From Larsenimonas salina (GTDB lineage Bacteria > Pseudomonadota > Gammaproteobacteria > Pseudomonadales > Halomonadaceae), in contig NZ_JAMLJJ010000001.1 in assembly GCF_023736155.1 (NCBI RefSeq), positions 930,001 to 994,000 of the forward strand: a stretch of DNA of 64,000 bases. The letters are read 5' to 3'. Shown in pieces: positions 55,014-62,779 of the stretch (positions are counted from its first letter, which is position 1; every line of letters starts with the position of its first letter). A program made the translations under genes and the position numbers. The notes beneath the pieces are model-generated. The model had not been told where the DNA came from. It did no database searches and worked only from the letters and a program-made list of their open reading frames with translations.

Positions 55014-57434
55014 TTAAAACGTGGTCGGCGTATAGCCCGGCACGGCGTCTGAAAAATACGGTTCCGGATCCTGACCTAGACCACCCAGGCCCTTGAGTAC
55101 GAACCGAAGGAAGATACCGCGCTTGGTTTCGTCATCCAAAATGGTATTGGCGGTATCGTCGTCGTCGACCCACTCACGCCAGGCCACCTCAACGCCATAG
55201 CAGCAATCGTTGAACTGGATACCGGCCAGCTTCTCGAGCGAGCGGCTGTTGGTTTCATCGTAAAGGTACCGGCCGATCAACGAGACGCTGCTCGAGGCCT
55301 TCCAGGCGAACGATACGTCATACTCGTTGCGGTTGTAGCCGAGACGATCTTCGCGGTCGCCTGCGGGATCAAACCCTTGCACTTCCCAGCGATAGCCCAG
55401 ATTCAGCACACTGCCGTCAGGGTGACGATAGTTCAGGTACGTTGCGTTGCGTTCGGTGCGGTCGCGCTCGGTGTCATACATCAACGTATAGCGCGCGCTA
55501 AAGCGGTCGTTGATCCGCCAGTCGATCTGGCCTATAGCTGGCGAATAGTCCCGGTGGTTGTTGTAGTAGTACGGACTATTCGGGTCGTCGTAATTCTTGC
55601 TCGGGTCGTTATCAGTCACGTCACGGTCTTCGAAATACCGGCTTTGGCCCAACGAAAGTTTGAGCCGCTCGCGACCGGTCTCGCCCTCGAGGAACCGTGA
55701 ACTGACCCCGTAGGAAAGCTTGTTGACGTCCCCGATGCGATCACTGCCGGTAAAGCGGTACGGCGACCAGAGACGGTTGATGGAGTACGCCTGGGGGTTG
55801 GTATCGAACACCGGCGCATCGTCCTGATCACGCTCGGGCACGTAGGCATAGAACAGCCGTGGCTCCAGAGTCTGACGCCAGTCACTGTCAAAGGCCGAAA
55901 AGTCGCGTTCGAAGATCAGACCGGAATCGATCGAGTAGACCGGAGCTGCCACGGACGGCGAGTCACTACGCCCGTTTAGATCTGCGTCGTTTCGGTTGCC
56001 GTAGTCCAGCTCATATTGGGAGTACCAGAGCGCGGCGCGCGGCTCGAAAAAGCCCCAGCTGGTATCGGCGCGATAACCAAGCGCAGGCTCGGCGTGCAGC
56101 CGCGAGCCGTTGGCGGATTCATTCAGTGGCACATCGTTGTGGTCGATATCGCGCCAGAAATAGGTCGCGGAGCTGTTCCACTCCTGATACAGACCGTTGT
56201 CCTGACGCCAGCGCGCATCCGCGATCAGCGCCGGCAGTTCGTAGAACGGCTTGTCGTCATCGCGAAGCGGGTCGTCCATTTTCTGGAAGCCGCGCGCCCG
56301 ACCCTGCAAGTGCCAGGTTTCGCCGCGGTAATCCAGTCGCGCCAACCGCTCCAGGTGATCGGTGTCGATTTCCTCAAAGCTCTGGCCGAGGTCATCGAAA
56401 TAGTCGCCGTCGCTGGCGGCGCCGTAGCGAAGATCATAGCGAGTGCGCGGAGACAGGCGCCCGGTCTGGGTATAGTTGATGTACCAGCGGTCTTCGCCGG
56501 CATGGTCATCATCGCTGTCGTCACCGCCATCATCGCTTGAAAGGTAGGCACCCTCCAGCTGGCCGGCGGCGCTGTCACCCAACAGGTAGCGGAACTGACC
56601 GCCGAGCATTGAGCCACGGTTTTGAATGTAGCGCGGGGTGATGGTGGCGTCGTAGTTGGGCGCCAGGTTCAAGTAGATTGGCTGGCTGTAGTCGAGCCCA
56701 TCGGAGCCGGAATAGCCGATCAACGGCCAGAGCGCGCCGGTATGCCGACGGTCATCGATCGGAAAGCGCACCCAAGGCCAATAGAAGACCGGAATGTCCT
56801 CGATCTCGAGGCGTGCGTGCTTGGCCGTGCCGTAGCCGTTTTCACGGTCAAGCACGACGTCGTTACCTACCAGTCGCCAGAGGCTGCTTTGAGGGTCACA
56901 GGTGGTAAAACTTGCTTCTCGTAGCCGATAGCGGCCGTCCTTCATGCGGGCAAGCGAGCGCGCGTCGCCTCGAGCATGCTGGTCATGAAAGACGTAATGG
57001 GCAGCGTCGACCTTGGCAGCCTTGCTGTCGAGCGCGATGTCGGCGCTGTCGCCACGCACCAGCGCACCATTGGCGCGCCACGCCAGGGGGCCTGTCACGT
57101 GGGCGCGCGTGCGCGCTTCATTGACAGCCACTTCAGGCGCTTCAACCTGCTGATTGCCACGACGAAGTACAACGTCGCCATTCAGGATCGTTTCGCCGCC
57201 GTCACCGTAGCCGGCTTGATCCGACGTGCTTCGCACCTGAGCGTCGGTCTCACCCGGCTCGATACGGTAAGAAGGCATGACGTATTGGCCGCGGCACAGC
57301 GCATCGGCCGGACGGTCCTGCCCCCAGGGTTGCCAATCAAGCTCACTGGCCGGCGGGGTGGCCGGAGGCTCCGCATGCGCGGCGCCGGCCAGGACCCCAG
57401 TCAACGCGGCGGTCCAGAAGGTACGCTGCCCCAT
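55014..57434 (-). CDS. lptD: LPS-assembly protein LptD
   Basis: 806 residues from the ATG at 57434 (AAGGA 11 bases upstream, signal peptide MGQRTFWTAALTGVLAGAAHA); an ATG four codons earlier is also possible and the open frame reaches 57557. The OstA domain includes the YVMPSYRIEPGETD segment, VLRRGNQQVEAPEV and FTTCDPQSSLWRL. The C-terminal barrel runs from about residue 200 to the end. Four cysteines are seen (ALCRGQ, FTTC and NDCC), matching the two disulfides essential in E. coli LptD. It inserts lipopolysaccharide into the outer leaflet. First gene of the leftward operon, divergent from amgK. Confidence 0.93.
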   Translation of the reverse strand: MGQRTFWTAALTGVLAGAAHAEPPATPPASELDWQPWGQDRPADALCRGQYVMPSYRIEPGETDAQVRSTSDQAGYGDGGETILNGDVVLRRGNQQVEAPEVAVNEARTRAHVTGPLAWRANGALVRGDSADIALDSKAAKVDAAHYVFHDQHARGDARSLARMKDGRYRLREASFTTCDPQSSLWRLVGNDVVLDRENGYGTAKHARLEIEDIPVFYWPWVRFPIDDRRHTGALWPLIGYSGSDGLDYSQPIYLNLAPNYDATITPRYIQNRGSMLGGQFRYLLGDSAAGQLEGAYLSSDDGGDDSDDDHAGEDRWYINYTQTGRLSPRTRYDLRYGAASDGDYFDDLGQSFEEIDTDHLERLARLDYRGETWHLQGRARGFQKMDDPLRDDDKPFYELPALIADARWRQDNGLYQEWNSSATYFWRDIDHNDVPLNESANGSRLHAEPALGYRADTSWGFFEPRAALWYSQYELDYGNRNDADLNGRSDSPSVAAPVYSIDSGLIFERDFSAFDSDWRQTLEPRLFYAYVPERDQDDAPVFDTNPQAYSINRLWSPYRFTGSDRIGDVNKLSYGVSSRFLEGETGRERLKLSLGQSRYFEDRDVTDNDPSKNYDDPNSPYYYNNHRDYSPAIGQIDWRINDRFSARYTLMYDTERDRTERNATYLNYRHPDGSVLNLGYRWEVQGFDPAGDREDRLGYNRNEYDVSFAWKASSSVSLIGRYLYDETNSRSLEKLAGIQFNDCCYGVEVAWREWVDDDDTANTILDDETKRGIFLRFVLKGLGGLGQDPEPYFSDAVPGYTPTTF

Positions 57435-57576
57435 ATTGTTCGTCATCCTTGCTTTTATAAAGACCCGGGAATGATCCCATGTACATGATTGAAAAAATCG
57501 GTAAGGTACATCGTCGATACCCACTCGCCCCGGCACGACCGACGACAACTCCGGCACGACCGACTACAGGAACACT

Positions 57577-58581
57577 ATGTCTGACCGTTTCACGCACATG
57601 GTGCGATGGCTGGCTGCGTGTCATGACTGCGCCGCCCATGACCTCTTACTCGACACCGTTGCCGACGACGCCAGTTTTCGGCGGTATTTTCGTCTGACGC
57701 TGCCCGATGGGCAAACGCGCATCGTCATGGATGCGCCGCCGGCGCTCGAAGACAGCACCTCGTTTGTCGACATCGCGGCACGCTGGGCAAGCGCGGGCAT
57801 TCCCGTACCCGACCTCTTCGAGTACACGCTCGAAGAGGGGTTCATTGTACTCGAAGACCTCGGCGACATCATGCTACGACAAGCGCTCGACGATGAACAC
57901 CGTGTCGACACGCTGATCGATCACGCGCTGAGCCTTTCGACCCGTATCGCAGCCCAGCCCACCGAGGGCTTGCCCGTCTATACCGCCGAGCGGCTTCGCG
58001 ATGAAATGAACCTGGTGCTCGAATGGACGCTGCCGTGGCTCGAACTGACGCCACCGGCTGACTGGCCACAGGCGATCGAGCGCATCGTGGATGCGATCAC
58101 CGACCAGCCCTACGTCACCACCCACCGTGACTACACGGCGCAGAATGTGATGGTGCAGGGCGAGCGTCTGCGCGTCATTGACTTTCAGGGCGCGTTCAAG
58201 GGCCCCTTGAGCTTCGACCTGACCTGTCTGCTGCGTGACCGCCACGCCCCCTGGCCGGCGGCGAAGCTCGATCACTGGGTCACAGCCTTTCACGCCAAGG
58301 CACAGGGTACAGGACTGATCACGGAGCGCTCACCCGAGCGCGTTCGCGCCGACTTCGAGGCCACCAGCGCCCAGCGCAGCATCAAGGTACTGGGCGGCTT
58401 CTGCAGAACCGCCTTCCGCGACGGCAAGCCGCGCTACCTTGGGCACATGCCTCACTTCCTCGATCACGCCTGCGCCGCGCTCGCCGCACTTGATGAACGC
58501 GCCCTGCTCGACTGGTTCGAGCGCGAGTTCCGCCCCACACTTGCAACAGCCCTTTCACACCCGGAGGCGCTCCCGTCATGA
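57577..58581 (+). CDS. amgK: N-acetylmuramate/N-acetylglucosamine kinase AmgK
   Basis: 334 residues, aminoglycoside phosphotransferase fold: DDASFRRYFRLTLP (nucleotide-binding loop), FIVLEDLGDIMLRQAL, THRDYTAQNVMV (catalytic Asp) and RVIDFQGAFKGP (metal-binding Asp). AmgK phosphorylates MurNAc/GlcNAc at C1 in peptidoglycan recycling. Its stop overlaps the murU ATG (ATGA). The pair defines the AmgK-MurU shortcut known in Pseudomonas, which bypasses MurA. Confidence 0.93.
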   Translation: MSDRFTHMVRWLAACHDCAAHDLLLDTVADDASFRRYFRLTLPDGQTRIVMDAPPALEDSTSFVDIAARWASAGIPVPDLFEYTLEEGFIVLEDLGDIMLRQALDDEHRVDTLIDHALSLSTRIAAQPTEGLPVYTAERLRDEMNLVLEWTLPWLELTPPADWPQAIERIVDAITDQPYVTTHRDYTAQNVMVQGERLRVIDFQGAFKGPLSFDLTCLLRDRHAPWPAAKLDHWVTAFHAKAQGTGLITERSPERVRADFEATSAQRSIKVLGGFCRTAFRDGKPRYLGHMPHFLDHACAALAALDERALLDWFEREFRPTLATALSHPEALPS

Positions 58582-59249
58582 AAGCAATGATTCTGGCCGC
58601 CGGGTTCGGCACCCGCATGCGCCCCCTGACCGACACTTGCCCAAAGCCGCTGCTGCTTGCCGGCGGCAAGCCCCTGATCGTGCATCACCTCGAACGACTG
58701 AAGGCCTGCGGCATCGATGAGGTCGTTATCAACGTAAGCTACCGGGGAGAACAGATCATGGACGCCCTCGGTACTGGCAAGGCGTTTGGAATGACGCTTC
58801 ACTGGAGCGTTGAGCCTACACCGCTTGAAACCGCCGGCGGCATCATCAAGGCCCTGCCCATGCTTGGCGAGGCGCCGTTCTGGCTGGTCAACGGGGATGT
58901 GTACTGCACGTACCCCATCGATCCAAGCGCCACCCTCGATAGCGCTCTTGCACATCTGGTGATGGTTGATAACCCCGACCATCACCCACACGGCGACTTT
59001 CATCTCACCGAGACCGGTGACGTTTTCAAGCACGGCCAGCCAATGCTTACGTATTCAGGCATCGCGCTTTTGAGCCCAGCCCTGTTCAACGGCGGTCAAT
59101 GCGACCAGCCAAGCCGACTCGCGCCCTACCTGGTGAATGCCATGGCGGCCGGCCGGGTTCGCGGTGAGCGCTTTGACGGGGATTGGCTCGATGTGGGAAC
59201 ACCTGAGCGTCTTGCCGAACTGGATGCACGATTGAGCGGGATCCAGTAA
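58578..59249 (+). CDS. murU: N-acetylmuramate alpha-1-phosphate uridylyltransferase MurU
   Basis: 223 residues. The nucleotidyltransferase start MKAMILAAGFGTRMRPLTDT, CPKPLLLAGGKPLIVHHL and WLVNGDVYC (metal-binding Asp) are visible, with DGDWLDVGTPERL at the end. MurU makes UDP-MurNAc from MurNAc-1-phosphate and UTP. It overlaps amgK by four bases, so the two are translated together. Confidence 0.92.
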   Translation: MKAMILAAGFGTRMRPLTDTCPKPLLLAGGKPLIVHHLERLKACGIDEVVINVSYRGEQIMDALGTGKAFGMTLHWSVEPTPLETAGGIIKALPMLGEAPFWLVNGDVYCTYPIDPSATLDSALAHLVMVDNPDHHPHGDFHLTETGDVFKHGQPMLTYSGIALLSPALFNGGQCDQPSRLAPYLVNAMAAGRVRGERFDGDWLDVGTPERLAELDARLSGIQ

Positions 59250-59285
59250 CATTCGCCTCATTTTCCAACGACCCGAGACAGACCG

Positions 59286-59708
59286 ATGAAAGCAACCGTC
59301 AAATGGACCGATGGGCGCCAGTTCGTGACCGAATCCGGTAGCGGCCACAGCGTGGTCATCGATGGCAACCCGGACAACGGAGGGCGCAACACCGGCCCGA
59401 GGCCCATGGAATTGATGCTGATGGGCCTGGGCGGCTGCACGTCCTATGACGTCATCAACATCCTCGAAAAATCGCGTCAGGCCGTCACTGATTGCGTCGC
59501 GACCATCGAGGCCGAGCGCGCCGACACGACGCCTTCCGTTTTTACCAAGATTCATATTCATTTCGTCGTGACCGGACGTGCGCTGAAAGAAAGCCAGGTC
59601 AAGCGCGCCACCGAACTTTCGGCCACCAAGTACTGCAGCGCATCACTGATGCTTGAAGCCGGCGGCGTTGAAATCACGCACTCGTTTGAAATGAAGGAAA
59701 GCGCGTAA
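59286..59708 (+). CDS. OsmC/YhfA-like protein
   Basis: 140 residues. GPRPMELMLMGLGGCTSYDV (about 38-57) with its conserved Cys and KYCSASLMLEAGG with the second Cys form the OsmC active-site pair. The short form without the N-terminal extension resembles YhfA rather than hydroperoxidase OsmC. Peroxide or thiol chemistry is likely but not proven. It lies 36 bases after murU and may share its transcript. Confidence 0.87.
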   Translation: MKATVKWTDGRQFVTESGSGHSVVIDGNPDNGGRNTGPRPMELMLMGLGGCTSYDVINILEKSRQAVTDCVATIEAERADTTPSVFTKIHIHFVVTGRALKESQVKRATELSATKYCSASLMLEAGGVEITHSFEMKESA

Positions 59709-59850
59709 CCTTTCGAGGACGAAACGCTGACACCCCCGTTGAAAAAGGAAGGTGCGCTAAGGCAAGCGGCTGTGCATAATGCGCCTTTCTCCGGGCCTTG
59801 GCCGATACGCCGGGCATTTACTACCGCTGATACGTTTGGGAGGCTCGGAA
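59709..59850. other. speD leader region
   Basis: 140 bases upstream of the TTG start of speD. The same frame is open upstream to an ATG at 59779, but GGGAGG seven bases before the TTG fixes the start. No clear -35/-10 pair was found. Confidence 0.45.
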
Positions 59851-60648
59851 TTGTCCGATAAGCTCCGACTTCATGGGTTCAACAACCTGACCAGTTCGCT
59901 TAGCTTCAATATCTACGATATCTGCTATGCGAAAACGGAAGAGCAGCGCGGAGCCTACATCGACTACATCGATGAGCTCTATAACGCTGAACGCCTGACT
60001 CAGATCCTGAAGGATGTCACCAACATCATCGGCGCGCACGTGCTCAACATCTCGCGCCAGGACTATGAGCCCCACGGGGCAAGTGTCACGATCCTGATCG
60101 CAGAGCATGAGCTGGAAGAGCCGCTGAGCCGCGAAAATGCAGAACCAGGCCCCGGCCCACTGCCTGAAACCGTGGTTGCACACCTGGACAAGAGCCACGT
60201 AACGGTACATACCTACCCCGAGTCGCACCCCGACAACGGCATCAGTACGTTTCGGCTCGACATCGATGTCTCGACCTGTGGGATGATTTCACCGCTCAAG
60301 GCGCTGAATTACCTAATCCACAGCTTCGATTCCGACATCGTTACCGCCGACTACCGAGTACGCGGGTTTACGCGTGATGTGGACGGCAGGAAACTGTTCA
60401 TCGACCACGACATCACCTCGATCCAGGACTACATCTCAGAAGATACCAAGCGCGCCTATCAGACGATCGACGTCAACGTCTATCAGGAGAACATGTTCCA
60501 TACGAAGATGCTGCTGAAGGATTTTGATCTCGACAACTACCTGTTCGGCACCTCGCGTCGGGAACTGTCCTTTGAAGAAGCCGACGACATCGAGCGGCGC
60601 CTGCGTCGGGAAATGCTGGAGATTTTCTACTCCCGCAACATGGACTGA
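59851..60648 (+). CDS. speD: S-adenosylmethionine decarboxylase proenzyme (E. coli type)
   Basis: 265 residues from a TTG at 59851, chosen because GGGAGG lies seven bases upstream and the protein then begins [18 protein letters not shown], as in E. coli SpeD (264). The self-cleavage site is [20 protein letters not shown], with the Ser that becomes the pyruvoyl group, and [16 protein letters not shown] follows. The enzyme makes decarboxylated SAM for spermidine synthesis. A terminator lies 25 bases after the stop. No speE is next to it. Confidence 0.95.
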   Translation: MSDKLRLHGFNNLTSSLSFNIYDICYAKTEEQRGAYIDYIDELYNAERLTQILKDVTNIIGAHVLNISRQDYEPHGASVTILIAEHELEEPLSRENAEPGPGPLPETVVAHLDKSHVTVHTYPESHPDNGISTFRLDIDVSTCGMISPLKALNYLIHSFDSDIVTADYRVRGFTRDVDGRKLFIDHDITSIQDYISEDTKRAYQTIDVNVYQENMFHTKMLLKDFDLDNYLFGTSRRELSFEEADDIERRLRREMLEIFYSRNMD

Positions 60649-60672
60649 GCGGACCTTACGCTCTCGCGCACC

Positions 60673-60711
60673 AAAAACGGCGCCCATACTCATGTGGACG
60701 CCGTTTTTTTA
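60673..60711. terminator. Terminator between speD and the Coq7-like gene
   Basis: AAACGGCG-CCCATACTCATGTGGA-CGCCGTTT followed by TTTT: a stem with a larger loop and flanking A/T runs, placed between two convergent genes. Confidence 0.8.
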
Positions 60712-60736
60712 TGCCCTTGGCCTGCTTCACGTGTGC

Positions 60737-61375
60737 TCAGCCATGGCGCCCGACCAGAGACACACCCCGCGCGGCCATGGTCAACGCCCAGCGGCACGGC
60801 ATCGGCCAGCTCTTGCCCCCGGCTTCAAGCATCTGGCGGGCATGATGCGCGTTATCCCCCTGCATGGCCTGAAAGACAGCCTTTGATCGTCGATCGTCTT
60901 CCGGCAAGTGGCGTATCGAGCGCTCCAGGTGTTTATGGGAGGCCTGAGTCACGGTATGGACGAAACTCAACCCGGCCGATTCGTTGATGCGGGCCAACAC
61001 AGCAGAGCTTGCCATCGCGCCGACGTACAGGGGCGGATCAAAGACGCTGGCCGAACGCCCACCGCATTCGCGAATGCGCTGCTGGCACCAGCCAAGCTGA
61101 TCCCACTGCTCACCAGCCACCTGCAGACTGCGCGCCTGCGCCTTGGGCGAGCGAGAGGCCAGCATTTGTCCCTGATAGATTGCCTGCACACAGAGGGCGT
61201 GGGTGTACTGTCCCTTGACCGAGCGCGCCGAACGCTTTCGTACTTCAGCCGACAAGGCACCGTCACTGGTGGTGTGCGCCGGCGACGCTCGCTGTGGCTC
61301 GTTGGCACTGGGCACCAGTACGCGCAACAGGGTATCGAACTGGCTGATCATTCGGTCGGCTCGATTCAACGCCAT
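60737..61375 (-). CDS. Coq7-like di-iron hydroxylase homologue lacking most metal ligands
   Basis: 212 residues, the standard bacterial Coq7 (demethoxyubiquinone hydroxylase) length and fold: ALCVQAIYQGQMLASRSPKA, WDQLGWCQQRIRECGGRSAS, FDPPLYVGAMASSAVLARI and HHARQMLEAGGKSWPMP align end to end with Coq7. Canonical Coq7 binds two irons through NHTGE, ExxH, a central Glu and a second ExxH. Here the corresponding positions read YTHA (Glu to Ala), GEQWDQ (Glu and His to Gln), TVTQAS (Glu to Thr) and DNAHH (Glu to Asn). Only the last His remains. The alignment is from memory of the family. Enzyme activity is doubtful; a structural role in the ubiquinone complex is inference. Confidence 0.8.
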   Translation of the reverse strand: MALNRADRMISQFDTLLRVLVPSANEPQRASPAHTTSDGALSAEVRKRSARSVKGQYTHALCVQAIYQGQMLASRSPKAQARSLQVAGEQWDQLGWCQQRIRECGGRSASVFDPPLYVGAMASSAVLARINESAGLSFVHTVTQASHKHLERSIRHLPEDDRRSKAVFQAMQGDNAHHARQMLEAGGKSWPMPCRWALTMAARGVSLVGRHG

Positions 61376-61440
61376 CTGTCTCTCTCCTTGTAGGCCCTCA
61401 TGCTACAACCATAGGCAGCGGCGACCGAAAGCACCACCTG

Positions 61441-61477
61441 CATCAAAAAAAGCCTCGAATGAGGCTTTTTTTGATGC
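61441..61477 (-). terminator. Bidirectional terminator after hinT
   Basis: CATCAAAAAAAGCCTC-GAAT-GAGGCTTTTTTTGATG: an extended perfect inverted repeat with long A and T runs, immediately after the stop of the leftward hinT gene. Confidence 0.94.
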
Positions 61478-61488
61478 AAGCATTCGGC

Positions 61489-61830
61489 TCAGCCAGCCGG
61501 CCAGCTCATCTGCCGCCCGCCCATCAAATGAAGATGGATGTGATAGACAGATTGGCCGCCATACTCATTGCAGTTCATCACTACACGGTAGCCCTGGTCG
61601 GCAAACCCGCGTTCACGCGCAATCTTGGACGCAGTGAGATGAAGACGCCCGACCAGCTCGGCATCGCCCTCGGTTAAATCGTTGAGCGTGTGAATTTCGC
61701 GCTTGGGAATGATAAGCACATGGTGCGGCGCCTGAGGTTCGATGTCGTTGAACGCCAGAACATGCTCATCTTCATACACGATATCGGCAGGAATTTCGCG
61801 ATTGATGATCTTGGTAAAAATAGTGCTCAT
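61489..61830 (-). CDS. hinT: HIT-family nucleotide hydrolase HinT
   Basis: 113 residues. IFTKIINREIPADIVYED at the start and the HxHxHxx motif YHIHLHLMGG near the end are diagnostic of the histidine-triad HINT branch, which hydrolyses aminoacyl- and acyl-adenylates or AMP-lysine. AAGGA lies upstream of the ATG. Terminator at 61441-61477. Confidence 0.93.
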   Translation of the reverse strand: MSTIFTKIINREIPADIVYEDEHVLAFNDIEPQAPHHVLIIPKREIHTLNDLTEGDAELVGRLHLTASKIARERGFADQGYRVVMNCNEYGGQSVYHIHLHLMGGRQMSWPAG

Positions 61831-61854
61831 AATCTTTCCTTTCGAGGGTTAACC

Positions 61855-62727
61855 TCATCGAAAACGACGTTTGGACAACAAAGACTCAACGCGCGGCGTG
61901 ATCACAAGCTCAATGGCCAGGGGCATTTTTGAACCTGGCACCACAAGCGTGTGCGGCCGCGCCATGAATGAGTCCTTGATCATGGACAACAGGTAGGGAA
62001 AGTCCGCGCCGTGACGGTCGCGAAAGCGAATCACGACAAAGGATTCATCGTCACTTGGAATATCCTGAATCTCGAACGGGTTCGACGTATCGACCGTCGG
62101 CACGCGCTGAAAGTTGACGTGGGTGCGCGAAAACTGGGGCAGGATGTAGTGCACATAATCTTCCATACGCCCAAGAATGGTATCGACCACGGCCTCGTGA
62201 GAGTATCCCCGCATGTTGGTATCGCGGTTGATCTTTTGAATCCACTCGAGGTTCATGGTCGGCGCCACGCCCACCAGCAGATCGACATGACGAGCCACAT
62301 CGTACTCGGACGTCACCAACCCGCCGTGAAGCCCCTCGTAGAACAAAAGATCCGTGCCTTCAGGCAGCGGCTGCCATTCGGTGAAGGTACCGACCTGATA
62401 GCCAGCCTCCAGCATCTGCTTGTCTTCGGCATGAATGTAGTGACGGTAAGTACCACCCCCGCGTTCGCCATACTCCCTGAACAGCCCCTCGAGCCGGTCG
62501 AGCAGGTTGGCCTCGACCGCAAAGTGTGAAAGCTCTGCCTTGCGCTCGGGCTCTTCTCTGAAGATGCGCCGCAGGTCTTCGCGGGTATACCGGTGAAAGG
62601 CGTCGCCATCAACGACGGCAGCGTGGATCGATTCCCGGGCGAACATGCGCTCGAACGCTCGACGAACGGTGGTCGTTCCCGCCCCGGACGAGCCGGTCAC
62701 GGCCACGATCGGATACTCTCGAGACAT
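61855..62727 (-). CDS. prkB: Phosphoribulokinase-like P-loop kinase (PrkB)
   Basis: 290 residues. The P-loop VTGSSGAGTTTV (residues 10-21) and the PRK-family VVDGDAFHRYTREDLRR, LFYEGLHGG and VDTSNPFEIQDIPSDDESFV are visible. It belongs to the proteobacterial PrkB group found without RuBisCO; its natural substrate is not settled. GGAG precedes the ATG. It lies between hinT and purD on the same strand. Confidence 0.88.
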   Translation of the reverse strand: MSREYPIVAVTGSSGAGTTTVRRAFERMFARESIHAAVVDGDAFHRYTREDLRRIFREEPERKAELSHFAVEANLLDRLEGLFREYGERGGGTYRHYIHAEDKQMLEAGYQVGTFTEWQPLPEGTDLLFYEGLHGGLVTSEYDVARHVDLLVGVAPTMNLEWIQKINRDTNMRGYSHEAVVDTILGRMEDYVHYILPQFSRTHVNFQRVPTVDTSNPFEIQDIPSDDESFVVIRFRDRHGADFPYLLSMIKDSFMARPHTLVVPGSKMPLAIELVITPRVESLLSKRRFR

Positions 62728-62779
62728 GCTCTCCTCCCAGATGATGATCGACGCCGTTTAAAGGCAGTGGATTACGCGA

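Noticed and set aside
61855-62727. Calvin-cycle phosphoribulokinase
   Set aside because: No RuBisCO or other Calvin genes in the window, and the sequence fits the PrkB group of non-autotrophs.
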